Below are positions 27,548-37,476 of a stretch of DNA of 64,000 bases, in pieces. Origin of the DNA: Gammaproteobacteria bacterium (ex Lamellibrachia satsuma) (GTDB lineage: Bacteria > Pseudomonadota > Gammaproteobacteria > Chromatiales > Chromatiaceae); the NCBI GenBank assembly GCA_019623805.1, contig CP053680.1, forward strand, positions 3,450,001-3,514,000, in the 5' to 3' direction. Both the position numbers and the translations under genes were made by a program. Each line of letters opens with the position of its first letter. Position 1 is the stretch's first letter. The notes beneath the pieces are model-generated. The model worked only from the letters and a program-made list of their open reading frames with translations. It had not been told where the DNA came from and made no database searches.

Positions 27548-29803
27548 ATGATAACCAATAATATTAGAAAATTGGGATGGATCGTGACGCTGACTTTTTT
27601 GGTTGCGTGCGCCCCGGTTACCAAGAAATCGGTCAAGCAACTTGAGCCTCGACCAGTGGAATCTACGCCGATGCCTGTGATGCAGGAAGATCAGACGGCC
27701 AACCTGCAAAATCCGGGAAGCGAACAGGAACCGGTTTATGCAATGGTCACGGGTGATGACCGGGAGTCTCTTGAGGACAAAGCGCCGTTCATGAAACTTG
27801 GTAGTGGGAGATTTATCAAGGCACCCGTGAAAGAACCCGCTGTGAAATCGTCGGGTGAAATAACCCTGAATTTTGAGAGCGTCGATATCCGAGAGGTTAT
27901 CAAAATCATTTTTGAGGAGATATTGCAGGAAAACTATCTTATCGACCCGAAGGTACAAGGGGTGGTGACGATGCATACAGAGACTCCTGTGGCGGTCAAC
28001 AGTGTGCTCGGTATCCTGGAGGCGGTTCTGCATAGCAACGGTGCAGGTCTTGTCCTGAACAACGATATTTACAAGATTGTTGCGCTCTCTGATATCAAAA
28101 AACAGTCGGCGGTTCCGACGGTTGGAAAACGGGGTAAAAGCATCTCAGCGGGTTTTGGAACACAGATCGTTCCCCTCCAGTATGTTGCGGCAAAAGAGAT
28201 TCGCAAGATACTGGAACCAATGATCCCGGAGGGGCTGTCGTTGAGTATCGATGAGGCCAGAAATCTGCTGTTTATTTCGGGAATCCGGTCGCAGATCAAT
28301 CAGGCACTCGAGACGATCAAGCTGTTCGACGTCGATTGGCTGAAAGGGATGTCCTTCGGCCTGTTCCCTCTGGAGTATGCGGACTCTGCCACGATCGTGG
28401 ATGAGTTAAACAAGCTCATTGGTTCCTCTGGTGACGGCCCTTTATCTGGCATTGTGCGCTTGGTGCCGATCGAGAGGCTTAACTCCATCATGGTGATTAC
28501 ACACCAGCCGAAATATCTTGAAGAGGCGAGACGCCTGGTGGAGCAGTTTGATCGGGGAACAGTGACTTCTCCCGGACAACGTCTCTATGTCTATCACTTG
28601 AAGCACGGTAAAGCGGAAGAAATTGCCGGTCTGTTGCAGGAGATCTTTGGTGGTGCTGGAGGCTCAGCTTCGGACTCCGGGGCAGGTAACGATGTTCCAC
28701 CGCCGCAGGAGCGCTCCAACGTGCGTTCCCCGTCTCAGTCTGCGGTCCCTCCCAAGGGAGGCACCAAGGAAAATATCGCTACAGGGTCTGCGAAGGCTAC
28801 AGCGGGTAAAGAGGAAGGGGGGACGATGGGAAGCGGCGGTCAGGGTCCGGTCAATATCATTCCTGATCAGAACCGCAATGCGATTCTCATCCTCGCCTCG
28901 GCTCGGGATTACAGGGCAGTTGAGGCTACTATTCGCAAGCTCGACGTGCAGCCTATGCAGGTGTTGATCGAGGCAACGATTGCTGAAGTGGCTTTGACCG
29001 ATAACCTGAGTTACGGCGTACGCTGGTTTCTCCAGGGAAACATTGGAGATCACACGATTCAGTCAGGTTTTAACCTGCCGCTTCCCGGCTCGGTATCGGG
29101 GCCTGGATTGGCGCTGGGTATCCTCAACAGCGCGGATGAATTAAAGGTGTTTTTTGATCTGCTCAATGCTCAATCTTCCGTTGAGTTTCTTTCTGCACCC
29201 CAGATCATGGTGGTGGACAATAAAACAGCCAATTTCCGCGTGGGTGACCAGATTCCCATAACTACCCGCTCTTCTCAGAGCACCTCCAATCCTGATGCGC
29301 CGATCGTTACCGAGGTGCAGTTTCGCGATACAGGAACCCTGCTGTCGGTTACGCCCAGGGTTAATATTGGTGGCATGGTGACACTTGAAATCAACCAGGA
29401 GGTCAGTGTGCCGGGGACTGCGCCTGCGGTAGGCGGCGGTGGCAATGTTCCTATCTCCCAGCGCACCATCGATAGTACGGTGGTGGTGCACAGCGGCCAG
29501 ACTGTGGTGCTTGGTGGCATGATCACTCAGTCTTCCAGCAATTCACAAGATGGCATCCCAGTTCTTATGGACTTGCCGGGTGTCGGAAAATTCTTTAGTA
29601 GTACGACGGAAGACATCACTCGAACCGAACTCATTATTACCATTACGCCACGTGTCATCACTAATCCGATGCAGGCAAAGGCAGTGACCGATAGGCTTCG
29701 AAAAAGGCTCAAGGATGCGAGCACGCTGGAGATGTCCATAAATGAGCTTTCAGCAAGGCCTGCCTTGCCCAGTGAATCCCCGACCGTGGAACCGGTGCAG
29801 TGA
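27548..29803 (+). CDS. gspD: T2SS outer-membrane secretin GspD
   Basis: It forms the outer-membrane secretin channel. It has a lipoprotein signal peptide with lipobox LVAC (Cys21 from ATG 27548), so it is probably self-piloting. The N0 domain begins ITLNFESVDIREVIKIIF. N-type repeats follow, with IVPLQYVAAKEIRKIL and VYHLKHGKAEEIAGLL. A Gly/Ser-rich insert lies before INIIP-like PVNIIPDQNRNAILI. The C-terminal secretin domain ends with VVLGGMI, GIPVLMDLPGVGKFF and ITPRVI. The frame opens at GTG 27509, but the lipoprotein start at 27548 is clearly better. It is the first gene of a D-to-B operon. Confidence 0.95.
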   Translation: MITNNIRKLGWIVTLTFLVACAPVTKKSVKQLEPRPVESTPMPVMQEDQTANLQNPGSEQEPVYAMVTGDDRESLEDKAPFMKLGSGRFIKAPVKEPAVKSSGEITLNFESVDIREVIKIIFEEILQENYLIDPKVQGVVTMHTETPVAVNSVLGILEAVLHSNGAGLVLNNDIYKIVALSDIKKQSAVPTVGKRGKSISAGFGTQIVPLQYVAAKEIRKILEPMIPEGLSLSIDEARNLLFISGIRSQINQALETIKLFDVDWLKGMSFGLFPLEYADSATIVDELNKLIGSSGDGPLSGIVRLVPIERLNSIMVITHQPKYLEEARRLVEQFDRGTVTSPGQRLYVYHLKHGKAEEIAGLLQEIFGGAGGSASDSGAGNDVPPPQERSNVRSPSQSAVPPKGGTKENIATGSAKATAGKEEGGTMGSGGQGPVNIIPDQNRNAILILASARDYRAVEATIRKLDVQPMQVLIEATIAEVALTDNLSYGVRWFLQGNIGDHTIQSGFNLPLPGSVSGPGLALGILNSADELKVFFDLLNAQSSVEFLSAPQIMVVDNKTANFRVGDQIPITTRSSQSTSNPDAPIVTEVQFRDTGTLLSVTPRVNIGGMVTLEINQEVSVPGTAPAVGGGGNVPISQRTIDSTVVVHSGQTVVLGGMITQSSSNSQDGIPVLMDLPGVGKFFSSTTEDITRTELIITITPRVITNPMQAKAVTDRLRKRLKDASTLEMSINELSARPALPSESPTVEPVQ

Positions 29804-29841
29804 GAATTGGAGCGAAGTGACGTGGGTGTTGAAGAGAATCG

Positions 29842-31626
29842 ATGTCGCAGAGGCAGGAACCATTAATGATTGTTTCGGTACCAGACAAGCGCCATGAGGC
29901 AGCAGTCAGTGAAGTTGCTGTGGATGAGGCAGTACCGATCAATGGTGGTCTCGGCGCCTATCTGGTTCGAACAGGACGCCTAAGACAGGACGAGGCGGAC
30001 AATGCCCTCAAAATCTTTCTGGATCAGGATGGCGAAGCCTCGTTCGGATTGTTGCTGGTGCGCATGGGTATGCTCTCTGACAAGGATCTGGCAGAGGCGC
30101 AAGCGGCATGTCTTGATGTTCCCCTCATAGATGGAAAAGCATTCCCGGATACCATGCCCTGCGAAGGAAAGGTATCCAGGGAATTTCTGAAAAAGAATCT
30201 CAGTGTGATCGTCGAGGAGAACGACGATAATCTCATCGTGGCGATGGCAGACCCCGACAATCATTATTTGCTTGATGCATTGAAAATGATTACGGGCAAG
30301 AAGGTAGAACCCAGGGTGGGTATTGCCTCAGAGATCGAGGCGGCCTTTCGCCAAAGATATAGCGGAACAGGAGAAGCCGAATCAGCCGGTTCCGACTTCA
30401 GTGCAACGGGTGCCGGGATCTCCGGTGATGACGTGGAACACCTGAAGGAACTGGCGAGCGAGGCGCCGGTCATCAAGCTGGTCAATCAGTTGATTCAGCA
30501 AGCAGTCAGTCAGAATGCTTCGGATATTCATATCGAGCCGTTTGAAAGAATGCTGATGATCAGATACCGCGTGGATGGTGTGCTGCGGGAAGTGGAACGC
30601 GCCCCTGTTGAGATCGCTGCAGCTGTGGTATCCAGAATCAAGATTTTGTCTAATCTGAACATTGCAGAGCGCCGTTTGCCGCAGGATGGAAGATTTAAGC
30701 TTACCGTGCGGGGTTCACGGCTTGATCTGCGTGTGTCCACCGCACCTACAATAAACGGCGAGAGTGTGGTGCTCCGCCTGCTGCCAAGCAACAGTACAGC
30801 GGATGACTTCGACGGACTTGGGTTTACACAAAAACAGAAGGAAGACCTTCTATCCGTACTCTCCTATCCTCACGGTATCGTATTGGTAACAGGGCCTACC
30901 GGCAGTGGTAAAACGACTACTCTCTACGCTGCATTAAACTATCTCAATACCCCCGAGAAGAAGGTTCTCACAGTAGAGGATCCAGTAGAGTACAACATCG
31001 AGGGTATAAACCAAATCCAGGTTAAACCACAGATCGGCCTGACATTTGCCAACGCCCTGCGTACTATCGTGCGGCAGGATCCGGACGTCATAATGATCGG
31101 TGAGATGCGGGATCAGGAGACCGCATCCATAGCCGTGCAGTCTGCGCTTACGGGCCACTTGGTGCTATCCACGCTGCATACAAATGACGCAGCGGGAAGT
31201 ATCACCCGGTTGCTCGATATGGGGGTGGATGATTTCCTGCTCAAGTCGACGGTAAATGCTGTCGTTGCACAGCGGCTGGTTCGCACACTCTGTAATGATT
31301 GCAAGAAACCTTATGTGGCCTCCGACAAAGTGGAAGAGCGGTTACATCTTCGGGAAATCGTTGGAGACTCAGAAATAACGCTCTATTCCGCAAAGGGTTG
31401 CGAAAAGTGTGATGGAACGGGTTTTACAGGTCGCTCGGCAATCGTCGAACTCATCGTACTTGATGATGGGCTAAGGGATTTGATCATAGGCCATGCCGAT
31501 TCGGTCGCAATTGCGCGTTACGCCAGGGAGAACGGATCGGGCACGATGTATGAAGATGGACTGAGAAAGGCCGCCGCCGGGGTGACCACTATTGAGGAGG
31601 TGTTGCGTGTAACGCGACTCGACTGA
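29842..31626 (+). CDS. gspE: T2SS assembly ATPase GspE
   Basis: This cytoplasmic hexameric ATPase powers pseudopilus assembly. An N-terminal MshEN/GspE_N region is followed by the core, with Walker A GPTGSGKTTTLYAAL (~351-365), the Asp box VEDPVEYNIEGINQ, Walker B DPDVIMIGEMRD, and the His box LTGHLVLSTLHTNDAA. The zinc-binding tetracysteine motif is present as CNDCKKPY and CEKCDGTGFTGR. The length of 594 residues is normal. It is separated from gspF by 1 bp. Confidence 0.97.
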   Translation: MSQRQEPLMIVSVPDKRHEAAVSEVAVDEAVPINGGLGAYLVRTGRLRQDEADNALKIFLDQDGEASFGLLLVRMGMLSDKDLAEAQAACLDVPLIDGKAFPDTMPCEGKVSREFLKKNLSVIVEENDDNLIVAMADPDNHYLLDALKMITGKKVEPRVGIASEIEAAFRQRYSGTGEAESAGSDFSATGAGISGDDVEHLKELASEAPVIKLVNQLIQQAVSQNASDIHIEPFERMLMIRYRVDGVLREVERAPVEIAAAVVSRIKILSNLNIAERRLPQDGRFKLTVRGSRLDLRVSTAPTINGESVVLRLLPSNSTADDFDGLGFTQKQKEDLLSVLSYPHGIVLVTGPTGSGKTTTLYAALNYLNTPEKKVLTVEDPVEYNIEGINQIQVKPQIGLTFANALRTIVRQDPDVIMIGEMRDQETASIAVQSALTGHLVLSTLHTNDAAGSITRLLDMGVDDFLLKSTVNAVVAQRLVRTLCNDCKKPYVASDKVEERLHLREIVGDSEITLYSAKGCEKCDGTGFTGRSAIVELIVLDDGLRDLIIGHADSVAIARYARENGSGTMYEDGLRKAAAGVTTIEEVLRVTRLD

Positions 31627-31627
31627 T

Positions 31628-32848
31628 ATGGCAGCCTACTTCTTCAGAGCCGCATCCCTGGAGGGAGATATAACGGAAGGGATTGTCGACGGCAGCAATC
31701 GCGAGAGCGTCGTTGAACTCATCCAATCCCAGGGCAGGATTCCGATCAGGGTAGAACTGAAAACGGAAACCCCGTCGAAAAAACTCAGTAAGTCATCGAA
31801 TTCCTTTTTCAGGCGCAGAAAAAAAGATCAGATACTGACTTTTACTCGCGAACTCTCGACGCTTCTAAAGGCAGGTCTTTCATTGGATAAGTCTCTGTCA
31901 CTGCTGATAGAGGTAAACAGTGCCGATCAATATGCCCAGGTGCTTGGCAATCTCCAGGAAAAGATTAAAGGTGGAGCTTCTTTTGCTGATGCCCTTGAAT
32001 CAGAGGGGAGTGAGTTTCCAAGCATCTATGTCAGCCTGGTAAGGGCGGGTGAACTCGGCGGTGCGCTTGAGACTGTATTGGAGCGACTTGCCGACCACCT
32101 CGAACGCAGCAGTGAACTGCGTGAGTCGCTGAAATCCGCCATGATCTATCCAATGATTTTGGTGGTGGTGGCGATCTCATCGATCATTTTACTCCTGACC
32201 TATGTGATTCCCCAGTTCAAAGAACTTTTCGAAGGCATGGGAAGCGCTCTTCCAATGTCGACGGCTATCGTTTTGCAGGCAGGAGACTTTGTTAAACACC
32301 AAGGATGGATCGTTCTGCTGGCCATTCTTTTGGTTGTGATGCTTATCCGGTATCAGTTACGCACGCCGGAGGGAAAATTTCGCTGGCACAAACGGGTATT
32401 GTCGATGCCTCTGCTTGGCGGTCTTGTCATAAGGATGGAAGTGGCTGTGTTCAGCCGCACGTTGGGAACGTTACTGCAGAACGGGATTCCAATGATGAAG
32501 GCAATCTCCATCGTACGTGAGACGGTACAAAACCGGGTCATAACGAAAAGTATGGATGAGGTTATCAAGGGGTTGAAAGAGGGAGGTGACCTCTCCTCGC
32601 CACTGGCTGAATCGGGGTATTTTCCAGAGTTTGCCGTACAGATGATCAGAGTCGGTGAAGAGTCTGGAGAGATGGAGCAGATGTTGCTTCATGTTGCGGA
32701 TATCTATGATAAAGAGGTCAACCGTGAGTTGAAGCGGACGTTGGCGCTTCTGGAACCGGTACTGATCCTCGTTCTTGGCGTAATTATTGCCGGTGTAATC
32801 ATGTCCATACTGGTGGCGATTATGGGCATAAATCAAATGGTTGTATGA
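31628..32848 (+). CDS. gspF: T2SS inner-membrane platform protein GspF
   Basis: This polytopic inner-membrane protein contacts GspE and GspL. Two T2SSF domains are seen: the first around LTFTRELSTLLKAGLSLDKSL, the second around VAVFSRTLGTLLQNGIPMMKAI. Membrane segments lie at ~170-190 (MILVVVAISSIILLLTYVIP), ~220-240 and near the C-terminus (LILVLGVIIAGVIMSILVAI). At 406 residues it is full length. Confidence 0.97.
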   Translation: MAAYFFRAASLEGDITEGIVDGSNRESVVELIQSQGRIPIRVELKTETPSKKLSKSSNSFFRRRKKDQILTFTRELSTLLKAGLSLDKSLSLLIEVNSADQYAQVLGNLQEKIKGGASFADALESEGSEFPSIYVSLVRAGELGGALETVLERLADHLERSSELRESLKSAMIYPMILVVVAISSIILLLTYVIPQFKELFEGMGSALPMSTAIVLQAGDFVKHQGWIVLLAILLVVMLIRYQLRTPEGKFRWHKRVLSMPLLGGLVIRMEVAVFSRTLGTLLQNGIPMMKAISIVRETVQNRVITKSMDEVIKGLKEGGDLSSPLAESGYFPEFAVQMIRVGEESGEMEQMLLHVADIYDKEVNRELKRTLALLEPVLILVLGVIIAGVIMSILVAIMGINQMVV

Positions 32849-32860
32849 GAGGCTGAATGT

Positions 32861-33298
32861 ATGATCAACAAAAGGGTAAATAGCCGATCACAAGTGTGTT
32901 ACGGGTTTACATTGATCGAACTGCTGGTGGTCCTGGTGATACTGGGGTTGCTTGCGGGCCTGGTTGGTCCGCAGATGGTGCGTTATCTCGGTGGTGCGAA
33001 AACTGATACCACGATGTTACAAATCGAGGAGTTTGGCGCTGGACTGGATCTGTTTCATCTGGAGGTTGGCCGCTACCCGACCACAGATGAAGGTCTGATC
33101 GCGCTTGTCGAAAAACCAAATAGCGTAGAGGGTTGGAACGGCCCGTATCTGAAGAAAAAGCAGATTCCGGAAGATCCCTGGGGAAATGAGTATCTATATA
33201 GGTTTCCTGGGGATAATGGAATTTATGACCTCTATTCGTTTGGACAGGACAATACAGAAGGAGGATCTGGTGAGGCGCAGGACGTCGTGAGCTGGTGA
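32861..33298 (+). CDS. gspG: T2SS major pseudopilin GspG
   Basis: It is the main subunit of the pseudopilus. A type III (prepilin) signal ends YG, cleaved before FTLIELLVVLVILGLLAGL, with Glu at mature position 5. YPTTDEGLIALVEKP, WNGPYLKK and DPWGNEY are GspG hallmarks, and the C-terminal loop has the acidic residues that bind calcium. At 145 residues it is normal. Confidence 0.98.
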   Translation: MINKRVNSRSQVCYGFTLIELLVVLVILGLLAGLVGPQMVRYLGGAKTDTTMLQIEEFGAGLDLFHLEVGRYPTTDEGLIALVEKPNSVEGWNGPYLKKKQIPEDPWGNEYLYRFPGDNGIYDLYSFGQDNTEGGSGEAQDVVSW

Positions 33299-33305
33299 GA
33301 TCGCC

Positions 33306-33767
33306 ATGAGAATACGCTTTGCAAACGGTTTTACGCTGCTGGAACTTTTGCTTGTGTTGACTGTGTCGGCTCTGATAATCGCAATGGTTCCGCCGCTGCT
33401 CAGCAGAGCGATGCCGACAGTTAATGCAAGGAGTACGGTACATGATCTCTCTGCGATTATTCGAAATGTACGAAGCCGGGCAATTGTTTTGAACGAAACA
33501 AGAGTGATCTATTTCGATCGGGAAAGCCGCACCATATTTGAAGAGGGGGGCAATCAGGAACTGCAGATCGATGAACCTCTACGAATTAATGTGGAGAATA
33601 TTCGCAAAAGTGAAGAGACCCCCAAGATCCTGGTGGCCCATCCTGATGGCAGTATAAATGGCAGCGTGATTACGATAAGTGGAGGTAAAAAGAGTTACAT
33701 ACTCCGTCCCAACTGGGTTACAGGCGCTTTGAGCATAGAAGATCGTGTCGATGAAAGCACAATGTGA
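33306..33767 (+). CDS. gspH: T2SS minor pseudopilin GspH
   Basis: Prepilin signal NG, then FTLLELLLVLTVSALIIAMV with Glu5. The C-terminal part includes VIYFDRESRTIFEEG and a beta-rich tail consistent with GspH. It follows gspG by 7 bp. The downstream gspI starts inside it. Confidence 0.9.
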   Translation: MRIRFANGFTLLELLLVLTVSALIIAMVPPLLSRAMPTVNARSTVHDLSAIIRNVRSRAIVLNETRVIYFDRESRTIFEEGGNQELQIDEPLRINVENIRKSEETPKILVAHPDGSINGSVITISGGKKSYILRPNWVTGALSIEDRVDESTM

Positions 33768-34164
33768 CGGGGGGGTATCGCAAAAAGGTTTCACTTTGAT
33801 TGAGGTGCTTGTTGCTTTCGTTATCCTTGCCATGTCGTTGTCTGTACTGTTTCGAATCTTCTCCGGTGGGTTGGGAAACATTTCAATGGGTGAACGATAT
33901 GCGGGTGCAGTAACACTGGCGGAGACACTACTCGATGAGGCGAATTTGTCGCAATCTGAGATGTCCGGTTCACGTAGTGGTTCCCGCGAAGACGGATACC
34001 GCTGGGTCAAGACGGTTCAGGCGCATGAGGTCATTGATCAGGATGGGAACGCCATACCGGTTGAGAATCTACAGAAGGTAGAGGTCCAGATCACCTGGGA
34101 GGCAATGGGCAGGGAGCGCCATATGGTACTTTCAACCCTACGAGGGGACAGGAGAAAATATTAA
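33751..34164 (+). CDS. gspI: T2SS minor pseudopilin GspI
   Basis: Prepilin signal KG, then FTLIEVLVAFVILAMSLSVLF with Glu5. GGLGNISMGERYAGAVTLAE resembles the GspI core. ATG 33751 is preferred over the in-frame GTG 33745. It overlaps gspH by 17 bp. Confidence 0.9.
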   Translation: MKAQCDGGVSQKGFTLIEVLVAFVILAMSLSVLFRIFSGGLGNISMGERYAGAVTLAETLLDEANLSQSEMSGSRSGSREDGYRWVKTVQAHEVIDQDGNAIPVENLQKVEVQITWEAMGRERHMVLSTLRGDRRKY

Positions 34165-34213
34165 CCATGCTTGCCGGAATGGTAGAAAATTCTTTGACGG
34201 GGACATAAGTTCA

Positions 34214-34864
34214 ATGGTGTCTGAGAGTCGTAGGCAATCAGGATTTACCTTGCTGGAGTTGCTGGTCGCAGTGACGATTCTGTCGTTGCTGATGACCGCA
34301 GCTTTCGGCTCTGTTTATTACGCAAGCAAGAGTTGGAAGACAGGTATTGCGGCGATTGAGAACCAGGATTTGCGACGCTCTGCAGACCGATTTGTCTCGG
34401 GAATCCTGCGCCAGATCTCAACCCATTCATATAGCGAAGATGGCAGGAGAAAGATCGAATTCAATGGTTCTGGCAGGAGTGTGGGATTTGTGGGGCCAAC
34501 GCCAGCCAATGATGAGCTTTACGCTCAATACGAGTACCGGCTCGAATACAAGAGAAGTGTTACGAGTGGAGAATTGGTGATGTTTTATCGCCCCAGGTTA
34601 CCAGGTGAAACAGGTCTTTCCCTGGACGATAAAGATGGCAAGTTAATGCTGCTTTCCGATCTAAAGAATTTGCGTCTGAGCTATTACGGGCGCAAAGATG
34701 ATCGTTCCATGTCCAGCTGGCACAGTCGCTGGGGCGAAGAAATTCAGGAATATCCTGAAATGATCAGGTTCGAATATCAAATTGAAGGGGAGAGGACGCC
34801 AAGGCGATCTGTTATCGGTATTCGGTCGAGTACGAAGCGTGTCGATGGAACCCGTTCCGGGTAG
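34214..34864 (+). CDS. gspJ: T2SS minor pseudopilin GspJ
   Basis: Prepilin signal SG, then FTLLELLVAVTILSLLMTAAF with Glu5. LVMFYRPRL and LLSDLKNLRLSYYGRKDD match the GspJ pattern. It is part of the tip complex with GspI and GspK. Confidence 0.9.
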   Translation: MVSESRRQSGFTLLELLVAVTILSLLMTAAFGSVYYASKSWKTGIAAIENQDLRRSADRFVSGILRQISTHSYSEDGRRKIEFNGSGRSVGFVGPTPANDELYAQYEYRLEYKRSVTSGELVMFYRPRLPGETGLSLDDKDGKLMLLSDLKNLRLSYYGRKDDRSMSSWHSRWGEEIQEYPEMIRFEYQIEGERTPRRSVIGIRSSTKRVDGTRSG

Positions 34865-34914
34865 TTATCGGGTTTATTAAAGACAATGATTGCAAAAAGC
34901 AGAAGGTACGGATC

Positions 34915-35799
34915 ATGGTGATCGTAGCAAAAAGACAGACGCATAAGGAACAGGGCATTGCTCTGGTACTGGTGTTGTGGCTGATTGTGCTGCTCAGTGT
35001 GATCGGGGGAAGCCATGCAAGAAATGGAAGAATGGAGTTAACGATTGCCGGTAATCAGTTTAAGTCGCTGAAAGCAAGGTTACACGCGGAGGCCGGGATT
35101 AACCTGGCTATCGAGGATCTTATTTCCCGGCAGGGCAACAGCCGATATTTGCTCCGGGGAATGGAAAACAGGGAGGATTTTCTCGGTACATCATTGTCGA
35201 TATCCATTGTGAGTGCGGTGGGGCTGGTGGATATCAATAATGCAGAGACTGCAGTTCTGTCTGCGCTTTTTAACTCGGCGGGCCTGAAAGAAGAGGAGCA
35301 GGGTGCACTGGTGGATTCCATACTCGACTGGCGGGATGCGGATGATCTTGTGCGGCTGAATGGTGCGGAGAAGAAACAGTATGATTTTGCGCGACTGCCC
35401 TACGTGCCTGCCAACGGGGCGTTCAGGAGTGTAAATGAACTGAAACTGGTTTTGGGAATGAACCTGATGGTCTACCGTGAGATCGCCCCTTTTATCACAG
35501 TCGATGCGCGAACCGGTGAAATCGACACTACCCAAGCTCCAGTTGAACTTTTGCAGCGACTCGGGCAGATGAGCGGGGATCAGGTGTTACTCGAAACCGA
35601 GGGAGGCGAGAGTGATGGTGAGACTGTTTACGCCAAACCCTCACATCCTGTATTCCACCTGGAGGTCTATGCATTGACGAAGGAGGGCGGCAGCGCACAC
35701 ATTAGAGTGATCGTCGATATCAGCAGGAGAGAAAAGGAAAGGTACCGTATTCTCTCCTGGAGGGAACTTCCAGGAAAAGGGAGGCACGGCAATGGCTGA
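34915..35799 (+). CDS. gspK: T2SS minor pseudopilin GspK
   Basis: This tip pseudopilin has a QG-IALVLVLWLIVLL prepilin signal and lacks the Glu at position 5, as is typical of GspK. The large globular insert includes VDINNAETAVLSALF and ILDWRDADDLVRLNGAE, which form the helix-hairpin and calcium-binding region. It overlaps gspL by 8 bp. Confidence 0.93.
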   Translation: MVIVAKRQTHKEQGIALVLVLWLIVLLSVIGGSHARNGRMELTIAGNQFKSLKARLHAEAGINLAIEDLISRQGNSRYLLRGMENREDFLGTSLSISIVSAVGLVDINNAETAVLSALFNSAGLKEEEQGALVDSILDWRDADDLVRLNGAEKKQYDFARLPYVPANGAFRSVNELKLVLGMNLMVYREIAPFITVDARTGEIDTTQAPVELLQRLGQMSGDQVLLETEGGESDGETVYAKPSHPVFHLEVYALTKEGGSAHIRVIVDISRREKERYRILSWRELPGKGRHGNG

Positions 35800-36883
35800 T
35801 TTGAGTCGCTCCATGTTGGCGTCGCTTTCAACCGAGGTCAGTGGATTCGGCAGTTGGTGGGTTTCTGAGCTTACTGGAATGATGCCTGAATTCCTGAAAA
35901 GGATGGTCCTTAGTGGAAAGATTTACCGGATAGAGATCGACGGTGAAGATTTTGTCGCGCGACGAATGGAAAAGGCTGGGTCGAGCTCAGTGGTCGTGGC
36001 GGTTGGCCGGGTTGACGGTAGGCAGGAAGATAATCAGGAAACCCACCTGAGAGATGCGAGAAAAGTCGAACTGATACTTCCATCAGACTACATTCTCAAT
36101 AAAACCCTGACACTGCCGAAAGCGGCCGAGGAGAACCTTCGGGAAGTGATCTCTTTCCAGATGAAGAGAGAGACGCCATTCGAGCCGTCCCAAGTCTATT
36201 ACGATTATCTTGTCACAGGACGGGACAAGAAGAGCAAGACTGTACAAGTCACACTCTATGTTGCAATGAAGCAACAAGTCGATTCCCTGCTTGAACGGTT
36301 GCGAGACTACAACGTCAGGATAGATCAAGTGACTGCTGAGGTGAAAAAAGGGTTGGATGGAAAAGAATTAAACCTGATCCCCGGTCTCAAGATGAAGCGG
36401 GGAGATACGTTTTCACGATACTTGAATATCACCCTCGCGAGTGTTTCTCTGCTGTTGTTGCTTTTAAATGTTGCATTCCCGATTTGGGAGAAAGCTGTTC
36501 AGCTGAAAGAACTTGTTCCCATTGAGCAACAGCTTAAGTCGTATGTGAACGAAGCCCGGGAGTTGAGGGAAAAGGTCGATATGGCCAGGCGCAAAGTGGA
36601 ATTCATCAGTGAACGCAAAACAGGTGCAATACCGATACTGCAGATAATTGATGAGTTGACCCGTCTGGTTCCCGACGATACCTGGATCGATAACCTTCAG
36701 TTTGATGATGAAGAGGTGAATATTCATGGATTCTCTGTTTCGGCTGCATCATTGCTATCACTGGTTGAATCATCCGATCTCTTCAAACATGCACGATTCA
36801 GATCGTCAGTAACGCAAAACCGGCTCAATGGTTTGGAGCGTTTCCATCTCTCTGCAGAAGTGATGGGAGGAAAGAACAGATGA
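35792..36883 (+). CDS. gspL: T2SS inner-membrane protein GspL (PilM/PilN-like)
   Basis: GspL is a bitopic protein linking GspE to the inner-membrane platform. The cytoplasmic part has an actin-like pattern (VELILPSDYILNKTLTLPKAAEENLREVISFQMKRE-type segment, residues ~90-125). A membrane segment follows at ~213-232 (LASVSLLLLLLNVAFP). The periplasmic part has IDELTRLVPDDTWIDNLQ, as in PilN-like domains. It overlaps gspM by 4 bp (ATGA). Confidence 0.88.
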   Translation: MADLSRSMLASLSTEVSGFGSWWVSELTGMMPEFLKRMVLSGKIYRIEIDGEDFVARRMEKAGSSSVVVAVGRVDGRQEDNQETHLRDARKVELILPSDYILNKTLTLPKAAEENLREVISFQMKRETPFEPSQVYYDYLVTGRDKKSKTVQVTLYVAMKQQVDSLLERLRDYNVRIDQVTAEVKKGLDGKELNLIPGLKMKRGDTFSRYLNITLASVSLLLLLLNVAFPIWEKAVQLKELVPIEQQLKSYVNEARELREKVDMARRKVEFISERKTGAIPILQIIDELTRLVPDDTWIDNLQFDDEEVNIHGFSVSAASLLSLVESSDLFKHARFRSSVTQNRLNGLERFHLSAEVMGGKNR

Positions 36884-37476
36884 CGGATAATATGTCGACC
36901 GTTTCCAGGAAGTTTTTGGCGGCTGCACTGCTTCTGCTGTTCGTGGTTGCCTTTGGCAGCGCTATCATACTGCCCTACCTGAATCTGAAGCATTCATATA
37001 GTGAAGAGTTGGCCAGTGTTGAGAAGCGCATTGAGATCTACCGGCGATCAGTGGGTGTGGCCGACAAACTCAGAGGGCACTATCAGAGACTGGAGGGTGT
37101 CAACACCAAGGACAAACGATATCTAAAGAGCCAGATCGAATCATTGGCTGGAGCGGAGCTTCAGGGAATATTGAAACGAGTGGTCAAGTCTCATGGAGCT
37201 GAGGTATTCAGTACGCAGGTATTGCCTTCTGAACAGCATGAACAGTTTTCGAATGTCTCTATCAGGGTTCGCATGAAGGGAACAATGGAGTCGATGGTCG
37301 GGGTGATTTATGCGTTGGAAAGCAGGAAGCCCTTTCTCTTCGTTTCCGAGTTGCAGATACGTGGTAAGAGAGGGTCTCATCGGCGATCCAGGACTTTTGA
37401 CCGGAAACAGAAGATCCAGAAACGACAACTTGATCTCGACTTTGTGCTGTCTGGATATATGAGGAGCCAATCTTGA
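36880..37476 (+). CDS. gspM: T2SS protein GspM
   Basis: It has a short N-terminus, one membrane helix (FLAAALLLLFVVAFGSAIILP, ~12-32), a coiled-coil-like segment and a periplasmic ferredoxin-like domain (FSNVSIRVRMKGTMESMVGVIYALES). It partners GspL. At 198 residues it is within the usual range. Confidence 0.85.
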   Translation: MTDNMSTVSRKFLAAALLLLFVVAFGSAIILPYLNLKHSYSEELASVEKRIEIYRRSVGVADKLRGHYQRLEGVNTKDKRYLKSQIESLAGAELQGILKRVVKSHGAEVFSTQVLPSEQHEQFSNVSIRVRMKGTMESMVGVIYALESRKPFLFVSELQIRGKRGSHRRSRTFDRKQKIQKRQLDLDFVLSGYMRSQS